From: Flavobacteriales bacterium
GTDB taxonomy: Bacteria; Bacteroidota; Bacteroidia; Flavobacteriales_F; PHOS-HE28
NCBI GenBank assembly: GCA_016712535.1
Contig: JADJQW010000002.1
Span: 2,108,001 to 2,172,000 of the forward strand
DNA length: 64,000 bases
Direction: 5' to 3'
The notes under the pieces were generated by a model, which saw only the letters and a list, made by a program, of their open reading frames with translations, was not told where the DNA came from and did no database searches. Both the position numbers and the translations under genes were made by a program. Numbering within the stretch: the first letter of the stretch is position 1; every line of letters starts with the position of its first letter. Of the stretch, positions 1 to 7,271 are shown piece by piece.

Positions 1-885
1 CGGCGCGATGAGCATGATGCTGAATACCGTGCCCAGGCTTTGCGCCCAATCGGGCAGCGCGCTGTAGATCAAGTGGTGCGGGCCCGCCCAGATGTACAGG
101 AAGATGAGCGCCCAGAAATGGATGATCGAGAGCTTGTAGCTGTAAACCGGCCGGTTGGCGGCCTTCGGCATGAAGTAGTACATGAGGCCGAGGAAGGGCG
201 TGGTCAGGAAGAAGGCCACCGCGTTGTGGCCGTACCACCACTGCACCAGTGCATCCTGCACCCCGGCGTACCAGCTGTAGCTCTTGGTGAGCGAGATGGG
301 CAGCTCGATGCTGTTGGTGATGTGCAGCATGGCCACCGTGACCCAGGTGGCGATGTAGAACCAGATGGCCACATACAGATGCCGCTCGCGCCGCTTGAGG
401 ATGGTGCCGAACATGTTGATGCCGAATACCACCCACACCAACGTGATCAGGATATCGATGGGCCACTCGAGCTCCGCATACTCCTTGCCGGTGGTCAGGC
501 CCAGCGGGAGCGTCACGGCGGCGAGCACGATGATGAGCTGCCAGCCCCAGAAATGGATCCTGCCGAGCGCATCGCTGAACATGCGCGCCTTCAGCAGCCG
601 TTGCAGGCTGTAGTACACGCCGGCGAAAATGGCGTTGCCGACGAAGGCGAAGATCACGGCGTTGGTGTGCAGCGGACGGATGCGGCCGAACTTGGTCCAT
701 TCCAGTTCGCCCAGCCAGGTGAAGGGCCGCACGATCCAGAAGTACCAGGCATCGGGCGGCGTGTTCTGCGCCACCATCTGCACGGCGGCGATCAGCCCCA
801 CGAGCATGCCCACGATGCCCCAAAGGATGGTGACGAAGAGGAAGTTCTTGACGATGCGGTTGTCGTACTGGAAGCGCTCAGTCAT
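1..885 (-). CDS. ccoN: cbb3-type cytochrome c oxidase subunit I (CcoN), 3' part beyond the window
   Basis: The catalytic heme-copper subunit of the high-affinity cbb3 terminal oxidase, in the inner membrane. Translating leftward from the ATG at 885-883 gives 295 codons with no stop before the window edge. The protein starts MTERFQYDNRIVK and shows typical CcoN stretches: GRIRPLHTNAVIFAF near residue 65 (a heme-ligand His region) and QWWYGHNAVAFFLTTPFLG near residue 215. Several hydrophobic helices are visible. The ATG lies 3 bases after the ccoS stop, so the two are co-transcribed. In many Bacteroidota CcoN is fused to CcoO; that cannot be judged here because the gene is cut. The long rightward ORF over the same bases is an antisense shadow. 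Confidence 0.95.
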   Translation of the reverse strand, partial: MTERFQYDNRIVKNFLFVTILWGIVGMLVGLIAAVQMVAQNTPPDAWYFWIVRPFTWLGELEWTKFGRIRPLHTNAVIFAFVGNAIFAGVYYSLQRLLKARMFSDALGRIHFWGWQLIIVLAAVTLPLGLTTGKEYAELEWPIDILITLVWVVFGINMFGTILKRRERHLYVAIWFYIATWVTVAMLHITNSIELPISLTKSYSWYAGVQDALVQWWYGHNAVAFFLTTPFLGLMYYFMPKAANRPVYSYKLSIIHFWALIFLYIWAGPHHLIYSALPDWAQSLGTVFSIMLIAP

Positions 886-888
886 CGC

Positions 889-1074
889 TCAGGGATTGGT
901 GGAGGTGGGGCCCGCTTCAGTGGCTGGAGCGGGCGGTTGGTCATTCAGCATGCGCACGGCAGGGGAGCGGTCATCATCGAACTGGCCGCTCTTCACGGCC
1001 TTCACGAAGGCCGCCAGGAAGAAGAGCGCCACCACGGTGCTCACGGCGATCAGGAGGAAGATGACGCTCATCAA
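889..1074 (-). CDS. ccoS: cbb3 oxidase assembly protein CcoS
   Basis: A 61-residue protein with one N-terminal membrane helix (MMSVIFLLIAVSTVVALFFL) followed by a short polar tail with the acidic FDDD segment typical of CcoS, the factor needed for heme and copper insertion into cbb3 oxidase. It sits directly before ccoN (3-base gap) on the same strand, which is the usual Bacteroidota arrangement. Normally the copper ATPase ccoI is immediately upstream; here that gene is 11.5 kb away, beyond the nos cluster. Start could be either of the two adjacent ATG codons (1074 or 1071). Confidence 0.9.
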   Translation of the reverse strand: MMSVIFLLIAVSTVVALFFLAAFVKAVKSGQFDDDRSPAVRMLNDQPPAPATEAGPTSTNP

Positions 1075-1645
1075 GGATCGTCCTTTGCGCGGCGAAAGTG
1101 ACTGTCACGCAAGTGTCGCAATCTGAGGTTGGTCATGAGCCATGCTGACATCCGTCAGGCCAGGCCCGTGATCAGCCTAGTCGTCTCCATTTCTTTCGCA
1201 GTTTCAACCAACTGCGAACTAGTGGAGATGAAGACCGCCGCGTTCGGGGCCCAGATGCTTGATGAACCGCTGCCTTGCATCAGGAGTTCATGCCATGAGC
1301 AGCCTGCGGGGTCAGCACTCTTGACCAAAGCGGACCTATGCATCTTCCAATGATGTCTCACCCTGTTCAGCCTTCTTGCTTCGCCAGGCTCAGTGCAGCG
1401 TCAACGATACCTTGGGACTAGGCCATTGCTTCGGCAGCGCCTCAAAGCGACGGGTGGGCAGTTACGCAAAGGAGCCTGCAGAGGAGATCCATCTCAAGCT
1501 TCGAAGACACCTTGTGGCTGCCCGGCAACCATGGAGCTGCGCGCTTGATGAGGTGAGTCGACATGAAGGCTGAGTTATCCACCCGGCTTTGCACCATTCA
1601 TCGCACCCCGTTTCGGCAACTTGCCCAAATCCTCATCTTGGCAGC
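1075..1645. other. 571-base intergenic region without a convincing gene
   Basis: No ORF in this stretch has a recognisable product; the short ORFs of 60-75 codons on both strands look like chance. Visible structure: a short inverted repeat GTGAC-T-GTCAC at 1098-1108, 24 bases upstream of ccoS, and a two-part hairpin at 1184-1228. The sequence TTATCCACC at about 1573-1581 is one base away from a DnaA box, which I regard as chance. The region separates the leftward cco genes from the rightward outer-membrane protein gene, so promoters for both are expected here. Confidence 0.5.
1184..1228. other. two-part stem-loop in the ccoS upstream region
   Basis: An outer 6-base stem TCTCCA (1184-1189) pairs with TGGAGA (1223-1228). 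An inner perfect 7-base stem CGCAGTT (1197-1203) pairs with AACTGCG (1210-1216) around a 6-base loop TCAACC. The two stems are separated by a 7/6-base internal loop. There is no T-run after it on either strand, so it does not look like a standard terminator. Function unknown. Confidence 0.4.
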
Positions 1646-2338
1646 ATGAAGCTCAAGTCGATCATGGCACTCGTGATCACCACAAGCCCATGCATCATCC
1701 AAGCCCAGGATGAGCCCAAGGGCCATCTCGGACTAGGGTTCGGCGTTGCATCCCCGTTGGGCGAGTTCAGGAGCACTGAAGGGGAGCGCGCGGGGTATGC
1801 CAGCGATGGCGCCGCGATCCAACTCGAGTTCGGCTATCTGCTGAGCGAGCGATTCGGAGTAGCGGCGATTGTGCGCGGCACGGGGAACGCGACGAATGAC
1901 AAGGCCCTCAAGTCCGACTTCAACAATAGCCTTGGAGGATTGGACTTGAAGGTGGAACCCGGCCTATGGGTCACCGGCAGTCTGCTCGTCGGAGGCATGG
2001 GCGCCTTCCCGCTGAACGAGAAATGGTCCTTCACAACGCGGCTGCTCGTTGGCTTCGCCGGTGTTTCCTCGCCCACGTTGAAGGTGAGCACCCGCGATGG
2101 CAATCTGCTCGCCAAGCAGGAAGAAGGGCTGGCATCGGCGCCTACCTGCATGCTGGCGCTGGGCTTCAAGGTGAATCTCTCCGAACGATTCTGTTTGCTT
2201 GCAGGGGTCGACTATCAGGGTTTGAACGCGGACTTCAGCTCGGTGAAGATCGATGGGCCGTTAGGGCCCGGCACGGCCTCATTCAAGCAGGCCATTTCCA
2301 TAGCCTCGCTTGGCGTGACCGCTGGATATCGTCTCTGA
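1646..2338 (+). CDS. outer-membrane beta-barrel family protein, secreted
   Basis: A 230-residue protein with a clear Sec signal peptide (MKLKSIMALVITTSPCIIQA, cleaved before QDEPKG). It continues with alternating hydrophobic/polar strands and Gly-rich turns (GHLGLGFGVASPLGEF, KWSFTTRLLVGFAGVSS, SERFCLLAGVDYQGL) and ends in an aromatic/Leu C-terminus (SLGVTAGYRL), as in small outer-membrane barrels of the OmpW/OprF-like type in Bacteroidota. I chose the ATG at 1646 because it places the signal peptide at the N-terminus; the reading frame is open 19 codons further upstream. It stands alone between the cco genes and the leftward fasciclin gene, so no specific ligand can be inferred. Confidence 0.75.
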   Translation: MKLKSIMALVITTSPCIIQAQDEPKGHLGLGFGVASPLGEFRSTEGERAGYASDGAAIQLEFGYLLSERFGVAAIVRGTGNATNDKALKSDFNNSLGGLDLKVEPGLWVTGSLLVGGMGAFPLNEKWSFTTRLLVGFAGVSSPTLKVSTRDGNLLAKQEEGLASAPTCMLALGFKVNLSERFCLLAGVDYQGLNADFSSVKIDGPLGPGTASFKQAISIASLGVTAGYRL

Positions 2339-2557
2339 ATAGACGCCATCGCAAGGTCGATAGCACCGCATTGTTTCCAGGTGAACAAGCCTGCGTACAG
2401 TACCGCGGGCCACCAGAAACCCATGACCCGGATGTTCACAATGGGCTGCAATTCACCCTTCGATTCACAGGTGCGGCGAGCTCCAACAGCAAGGGCGCCC
2501 TTCTGGACGCCCCTGCTGACTTTCACCGTTCCCGTAACTCGGGGATCGGCCATGCGC

Positions 2558-3127
2558 TCATTGCGGCGGCAACAGCACCTTGTCGATCACCACCACCAGG
2601 CCATTCGATGCGGGCGCTGTGCCCAGCACCTTCGCGTCGTTGATCATCACGATGCCGTCTTCGCCCACCGTGAATTTCGTATCGGCAAGGTTGGCCATGT
2701 TCAGCTTGCGACCGTTGGCCATTTTATCCGGAGCGAATACGCCAACAGCCACATGGTACTCCAGGATGTTCTGCAAGGCGGCCTTGTTCTCGGGCTTCAT
2801 GAGGTCATCGAGCGTTCCAGGCGGCAATGCGTTGAAGGCGGCATCGGTCGGTGCGTAAACGGTGAATGGTCCAGCGTTCACGAGCACATCCTCATACTTG
2901 ACGTGGAGCACGGCCTTCACTAAGGTGGTGTGGTCCGGCGATGCAACCGCGATCTGCACCACGTTCTTCTGGCTGAGCTCGTCTTTTACCGCGCTCTGAC
3001 CAGCTCCGGGTTCATTCACTGCAGGTGCTGATTCATCAGATGCAGGCGTCTCACTGCCACCGCAAGCGATGAAGCATGGAAGCGCGATAACTGCGAACAG
3101 TGCGCCTGTTGATTTGAGGGTCTTCAT
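2558..3127 (-). CDS. fasciclin-domain lipoprotein
   Basis: A 189-residue protein beginning MKTLKSTGALFAVIALPCFIAC with a lipobox-like Cys, then a low-complexity Ser/Ala/Pro/Glu linker. One fasciclin (FAS1) domain runs from about residue 55 to the end; GPFTVYAPTDAAFNALPPG and LQNILEYHVAVG are the two FAS1 signature regions, and it closes with NGLVVVIDKVLLPPQ. FAS1 domains mediate adhesion or ligand binding at the surface. It lies 91 bases after nosY on the same strand, with a palindrome (3182-3195) in the gap resembling the one before the nos operon, so it probably has its own promoter in the same regulon. The ATG at 3127 is preferred over an upstream start because it begins the signal sequence. 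Confidence 0.85.
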   Translation of the reverse strand: MKTLKSTGALFAVIALPCFIACGGSETPASDESAPAVNEPGAGQSAVKDELSQKNVVQIAVASPDHTTLVKAVLHVKYEDVLVNAGPFTVYAPTDAAFNALPPGTLDDLMKPENKAALQNILEYHVAVGVFAPDKMANGRKLNMANLADTKFTVGEDGIVMINDAKVLGTAPASNGLVVVIDKVLLPPQ

Positions 3128-3181
3128 GGATGTTTGGTCGTTTAGCCGGTCCGAAAGAACGAGGATGGTCACATCCGCAAT

Positions 3182-3195
3182 ATGACTATCATCAT
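3182..3195. promoter_or_regulatory. candidate Crp/Fnr-type operator before the fasciclin gene
   Basis: ATGAC-TATC-ATCAT, an inverted repeat with one mismatch (ATCAT instead of GTCAT) compared with the perfect ATGAC-N4-GTCAT at 9829-9842. It sits 55-68 bases upstream of the fasciclin start codon. The spacing of two 5-base arms by 4 bases is the layout of Crp/Fnr-family sites. That it is bound is an inference. Confidence 0.45.
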
Positions 3196-3218
3196 CCCAT
3201 GCGCTGCCCCCCGGCCAT

Positions 3219-3986
3219 TCAGAGGTCTTTCCGATTGAAGGCGCGTACGGCCGACCAGCCTGGAACGAGCACCCAGACCATCATGATCAGTGCAGCAACG
3301 GCCATGCCCAATTGAGTGCCGAAGAAGTTCTTGTAGACCGCGCCGCTGTAGCCCATCATGGCGGCCAGATCCACTTGGAGCATGACCATGATTCGCGCCA
3401 GGTCGATGGGATTGATGCCGGCCAAAGGCACCACGAAGGGCTCGATGGGATAGTCGCTGAGGGTGAACATGCCCCACATCAGCAAGGCGTCGTACACCAG
3501 AACGAAGAGGAACCAGATGGCCAACGCCACACCGACACCGCGGGCCTTTTCCCGTTGCTTCAGCGCGATCAGGGCACCAAGGGAGATGAAGACCAGCACC
3601 AGGCCGGAGCCGCTGAATGATAGCACCAGCGCGGCGAGGGTAGGGGAGTGGACCAGCAGAGGCAAGCCAAGACCAATGGCCTGGGCAAGCAGAAGCGCGA
3701 CTGCCAACGCCAATAACTGTCCGCCGAGGATGGCGCCTCGACACATGGGCTGGACGGCCAGCAGTTGCGTGAATTCCTGGATATCGTAGAAATAGACCAC
3801 GGTGAATACCAAGGCGATCAACGGCACCAGAGCCATGACCACTTGCACAAGGCTCAGCAAGGCCTTGGTCGGGTCGCCCTCCAATGAGAATAGTCCCTGC
3901 GCGACCAGCAGCATCAATACAGCATAACCCAGCACGAAGCGGTTCCGCGCAAGATCGATGAGGGTGTATTTGAAGACTTTCAGCAT
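3219..3986 (-). CDS. nosY: NosY, ABC transporter permease of the nitrous-oxide reductase maturation complex
   Basis: A 255-residue integral membrane protein with about six hydrophobic segments, beginning MLKVFKYTLIDLARNRFVLGY, which is the usual NosY opening. It contains the cytoplasmic GALIALKQREKARGVGVAL stretch and closes with VPGWSAVRAFNRKDL. With NosF it forms the membrane ABC complex, supported by periplasmic NosD, that feeds sulfur for the CuZ (Cu4S) cluster of N2O reductase. It follows nosF after 69 bases. The frame is open upstream to a TTG at 4055, but the ATG at 3986 gives the family-like N-terminus. Confidence 0.92.
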   Translation of the reverse strand: MLKVFKYTLIDLARNRFVLGYAVLMLLVAQGLFSLEGDPTKALLSLVQVVMALVPLIALVFTVVYFYDIQEFTQLLAVQPMCRGAILGGQLLALAVALLLAQAIGLGLPLLVHSPTLAALVLSFSGSGLVLVFISLGALIALKQREKARGVGVALAIWFLFVLVYDALLMWGMFTLSDYPIEPFVVPLAGINPIDLARIMVMLQVDLAAMMGYSGAVYKNFFGTQLGMAVAALIMMVWVLVPGWSAVRAFNRKDL

Positions 3987-4055
3987 CCGGGCTGCCCTAA
4001 TTCCGTTGAAGACTGACGGCCATCCACCTTGCACGAAGCCCCCTGCAACGGTCAA

Positions 4056-4796
4056 TCATCGTTGGGCGATGGAAGATGTCCTGGACTCCAAGATCCTTGG
4101 CAATGCCTCCGACAAGCGTTTCGCATCCGTACGTTCCAGGATCTCCTGAACCGGCAAAAGGAATCTCAAGGAGCCCTCATCCAAGTAGGCCACTCGATCG
4201 GCAAGCGCCTCGACCTCTTCCATCAAGTGCGAGGTGATGAGCACCGTTCCTCCGGCATCGCGCACGGCTGCGGCGTGTTCCAGCACCCGCATGGACGAAA
4301 GCGGATCAAGGCCCGCCGTGGGCTCATCCATCACCAGGATGCTCGGACGCGAACGCAAAGCGAGAACAGCGCTCACCTTCTGCTTGGTCCCGCCGCTCAA
4401 GCTTGAAAGGCGCTTGTCCAACTGAGCGGACAATCCAAGACCTTCCACGAGACCGTCGTCGGGTTCGCCCTTGCTCATCCCACGGACGTCGGCCATCATC
4501 TCGAGCAATTGGCCGATGGTGAGCGTAGCTGGATACTGTGATATCTGAGGCATGTAGCCGATCGCCGTGCGGTAGGCCGGGTCGCTGCCGATAGCCTCAC
4601 CGTTCACCGTGATTCGACCTTCCGTGGGACTCACCAATCCAAGCAAGCACTTGATCAATGTGGTCTTACCGCTGGCATTCGGACCGATGAGCATGATGAC
4701 CTCTCCGGGACGGAATGCGCACTCTATGTTGCGCAAGGCCCAGAGCTTGCCGTAGCGCTTTCCGACTCCCTCGAAAGTGACCCGCGTATCAGCCAT
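4056..4796 (-). CDS. nosF: NosF, ABC transporter ATPase of the nitrous-oxide reductase maturation complex
   Basis: A 246-residue cytoplasmic ATPase. Walker A GPNASGKTT at 38-46, ABC signature LSGGTKQK at 133-140, Walker B ILVMDEP at 153-159 and the switch His (ITSHLMEE) at 190 are all intact. It energises NosY/NosD-dependent assembly of the copper-sulfur centre. The start codon overlaps the end of nosD by 8 bases, so the two are translationally coupled, and nosY follows. The length is somewhat below the roughly 300 residues of proteobacterial NosF; the C-terminal tail is short. Confidence 0.95.
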   Translation of the reverse strand: MADTRVTFEGVGKRYGKLWALRNIECAFRPGEVIMLIGPNASGKTTLIKCLLGLVSPTEGRITVNGEAIGSDPAYRTAIGYMPQISQYPATLTIGQLLEMMADVRGMSKGEPDDGLVEGLGLSAQLDKRLSSLSGGTKQKVSAVLALRSRPSILVMDEPTAGLDPLSSMRVLEHAAAVRDAGGTVLITSHLMEEVEALADRVAYLDEGSLRFLLPVQEILERTDAKRLSEALPRILESRTSSIAQR

Positions 4797-6162
4797 GGCG
4801 CGCGATCAGCCTCCGTGAAACGATGAGCGCCGCACCAGCAAAGAACAATAGGACCGCTACGGGAGCGCCATTGGAAGCTGGGAACTCTGAAGTCAGCTTG
4901 GCACGCATATGCACTTGATCGCCGGTGCTGCCCAAGAGCGCTGGCGGGCGCATCAACGGTTCGTCGTCCTTCATGCTCTCAGGCGTCAGCGACGGGATCA
5001 GGCGCTCAGCGCGATCGAGCAACGAAACGAAGAGGCTGCGCGAGAAGACCATGGCGTAAGGCTGTTTCTCGACCAGCAGGGTGAAGAAGCCCAGCGGCCG
5101 GTGGGGCACATCGCCGAAGCCATCGCGGTCCAGATCGTAGCCCGAGTAGCGGTCCCAATAATTCCCGTTCATGGTATTCGGGACAAGCGACCCATTGGTG
5201 CTCACGTCGAAGGTATTGCCCGCGAACGCGTTTCCCTGGAAGTCGCAGTCGATGGCATTGGCGAAGAGCCGAAGCGCCCACCCGTTCAGCCGGAGCTCGT
5301 TGTCGCGCACATCGATCCGGTTGCAGCCATCGATCATGATTCCCGTGGTATTGTCCAGGAACGCATTGCCGATGATCTCGCCATCATTGATCTCCTTCAG
5401 CAGCAATCCATAAGCGCTCGCGCCGCGGTTGGCCAGGAAGCGGTTGCGGCGCATGGCGATCTCCTTGCTGAACATCACTGCCACGCCGGCCCCGTTATCC
5501 TCGAAGTGGTTGCCATCGTAGGCATCGCGGTGGCTGAACATGAAGTGCAATCCGTAGCGCAGGTTGTGCAATGAGGTGTTGCCGGTAATGCGCGAATCCG
5601 TGACGAACTCGAAGTAGATGCCGTCGCGGTGGTATTCGATCCGATTGTCGCGGATGGTGGCGTTGCTGCATTTCCACAAGTGAATGCCATTGGCCATATG
5701 GTCCTCGTCGCCCGGTTCACCCAGCGCGGTGTTGCCCACGATCAGCGCATCCTTCGCACCGCTGAGGTAGATGGCGAAGAAGCATCGGTCCACGAAGTTG
5801 TCCGCGATCACCACGCCGCGGCACTCATTCACCTTGATGCCCGCCAGGTCGTCGAGGTTGCTGCGGCGCGAACCCCTGATGGTGAGGCCGCGCACGGTGA
5901 CGTTGTCCGCGGTGATACGCAGCACGTCGCCCTTCCCCGCTCCATCGATGATCGCATCAGCACCGCCGAGCAGCACCAATGGGCGGTCCACGTGGATGGA
6001 CCCTTCGCTCACGGTGCCTTTTACCCTGATGGTATCGCCTGCCGCTGCCTTCCCTATCAGCTGCTGCAGCGTGCCTGACGTTCCGGGCCGATAAGTCCAG
6101 CTACGCGCAGCCAAAGGACCGTGCGCCATGCAGGCCAGGAGCGCGATCAGCCCTATCCGCAT
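4789..6162 (-). CDS. nosD: NosD, periplasmic beta-helix copper-site assembly protein
   Basis: A 457-residue protein with a Sec signal (MRIGLIALLACMAHGPLAA). A long right-handed beta-helix of the CASH/PbH1 type follows, with repeated G-x-x-I-x-x-N units from about residue 60 to 330 (such as GIKVNECRGVVIADN and GIMIDGCNRIDVRDN). The NYWDRYSGYDLDRDGFGDVPH segment is characteristic of NosD. A C-terminal hydrophobic segment (PVAVLLFFAGAALIVSRRL) followed by basic residues probably anchors it in the inner membrane. NosD works with the NosFY transporter in building the CuZ centre of N2O reductase. It starts 8 bases after the nosL stop and overlaps nosF by 8 bases. Confidence 0.95.
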   Translation of the reverse strand: MRIGLIALLACMAHGPLAARSWTYRPGTSGTLQQLIGKAAAGDTIRVKGTVSEGSIHVDRPLVLLGGADAIIDGAGKGDVLRITADNVTVRGLTIRGSRRSNLDDLAGIKVNECRGVVIADNFVDRCFFAIYLSGAKDALIVGNTALGEPGDEDHMANGIHLWKCSNATIRDNRIEYHRDGIYFEFVTDSRITGNTSLHNLRYGLHFMFSHRDAYDGNHFEDNGAGVAVMFSKEIAMRRNRFLANRGASAYGLLLKEINDGEIIGNAFLDNTTGIMIDGCNRIDVRDNELRLNGWALRLFANAIDCDFQGNAFAGNTFDVSTNGSLVPNTMNGNYWDRYSGYDLDRDGFGDVPHRPLGFFTLLVEKQPYAMVFSRSLFVSLLDRAERLIPSLTPESMKDDEPLMRPPALLGSTGDQVHMRAKLTSEFPASNGAPVAVLLFFAGAALIVSRRLIARHG

Positions 6163-6170
6163 CGGTACGC

Positions 6171-6614
6171 TTACTCAGACAATCGTTGACGCGTCATCGT
6201 CCAATCCATGGTGGTCGATCCCTCCTCGGGTGCAACAGCGGACCTGGCGGATTCATCCGAGAAGGCTGCGATATCCCCGCGCATCGGGCTGCGGAACGCA
6301 GGGCCATGGAGGTAGCGAGCGGTGGTGGCATCGATCAAGGTGCCGGGCCGGTCGTGATCGCAGACGTACCAGGCCTTCACCTGGTCCTCTGCAACTGAAC
6401 CGTTGAGTACGAAACGCACCATGCACGAGACATCATCGAATACGTACTGCCGGCCCTTCTCGGTCACCAGTGCCGCACCGAACTGGCGGTCCACCACATT
6501 CATGCGGCAGTGGGCGCATTCAGCCTTGCCGAAATCAATCGTGGGCGTTCGCTGGCCGCATGACCAGAGCGCAGGCATGAGCAGCAGGGCGATCAGGATG
6601 TTGCGGGCCTTCAT
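6171..6614 (-). CDS. nosL: NosL, copper-binding lipoprotein
   Basis: A 147-residue lipoprotein: signal sequence with Cys19 in the LWSC lipobox, then the copper site CAHCRMN (Cys33, Cys36, Met38). The conserved YVFDDVSCMVRF region and the end of the NosL fold (DATTARYLHGPAFRSPMRGDIAAF) follow. NosL delivers Cu(I) to N2O reductase in the periplasm. The ATG overlaps the stop of the preceding membrane-protein gene by 4 bases (ATGA) and nosD follows after 8 bases, so it is mid-operon. Start chosen for the signal sequence and the overlap. Confidence 0.95.
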   Translation of the reverse strand: MKARNILIALLLMPALWSCGQRTPTIDFGKAECAHCRMNVVDRQFGAALVTEKGRQYVFDDVSCMVRFVLNGSVAEDQVKAWYVCDHDRPGTLIDATTARYLHGPAFRSPMRGDIAAFSDESARSAVAPEEGSTTMDWTMTRQRLSE

Positions 6615-7181
6615 CGCTTGTGAGGATTGAAACGGATCTCCATGATGTACACGCCGATCAGCAGCGCCATCACACCGAAGAGCACCCAACCGCCAACATC
6701 AGGGGTGGACCAGGCATCGAAATTCAGCAATTGCTTGTGGCCTATGAGCGGCGGCTGGTAGGTCATGTCCTCCACCTTGATCGCGGCTCGCGGGTCGAGG
6801 TTGTGACCGTACTCGTAGCCCCAGCGGTACATGTCCCAAAGCGCCCACAGGCCGAAGAGGGAAAGCGTGACCAGGCCCATGAACAGCGCCCACCGCTTGC
6901 CCCAGAGCGCGGCCAGGACGCCGAAAGCGGCCAGCGCCATCAGCAACAGGGAGCACCGCGAACTCGGGGAACATATCATCGTGGATATGCCCCATCCCGA
7001 TGTAGTGATTGAGGCCGTTTATCTTCTCCACATCGCCCGCGAAGCGGTCAGCGAAGATCTGCAGGTAGAGCCCCTCGGGATATTGAGGTGCCTGCAGGTC
7101 AATCCGCCAGATGGGCACGAAGAGCAGCACGAGCAAGCTCAGCGCCGCCACGGCGATCATGATGCGTGAGATGGGCTTCAT
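6611..7181 (-). pseudogene. nos-cluster membrane protein of unknown function, interrupted by one frameshift
   Basis: Read from the ATG at 7181, the protein begins with a membrane helix (MKPISRIMIAVAALSLLVLL), then a periplasmic segment (LQAPQYPEGLYLQIFADRF, GMGHIHDDMFPEFAVLP). The frame then changes and the same protein clearly continues as LLLMALAAFGVLAALWGKRW, further helices and VGGWVLFGVMALLIGVYIM. Removing one base (or adding two) at about 6945-6952 gives a continuous protein of about 190 residues ending in a 4-base overlap with nosL. Proteins with this layout are familiar between nosZ and nosL in Bacteroidota, but I know of no assigned function. The frame change could be mutation or a consensus error. 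Confidence 0.75.
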
Positions 7182-7215
7182 GGTGTTCGGGTGGATGGTG
7201 TCTGCCGCTTCAGGG

Positions 7216-7245
7216 CCACGGCCCCGGCATGAACCGGGGCCGTGG
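7216..7245 (-). other. strong hairpin between nosZ and the downstream nos genes
   Basis: A perfect 12-base stem CCACGGCCCCGG (7216-7227) and CCGGGGCCGTGG (7234-7245) around loop CATGAA, beginning 26 bases after the nosZ stop. No T-run follows in the leftward direction, so it is more likely an mRNA-stabilising or attenuating structure that sets nosZ apart from the accessory genes than a full terminator. Confidence 0.7.
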
Positions 7246-7271
7246 TCACTGTTGGGTGATGCGGACCAGTA

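Noticed and set aside
40..1101. 353-codon rightward ORF at the left edge
   Set aside because: Lies opposite ccoN and ccoS, whose translations are clear; no protein-like features.
1098..1108. GTGAC-T-GTCAC before ccoS as a Crp/Fnr site
   Set aside because: The spacer is 1 base instead of 4 and it is only 24 bases from the start codon, so it does not fit the pattern of the other three sites.
2215..2553. 112-codon leftward ORF between the outer-membrane protein and fasciclin genes
   Set aside because: Half of it overlaps the outer-membrane protein gene in antisense and it has no recognisable features.
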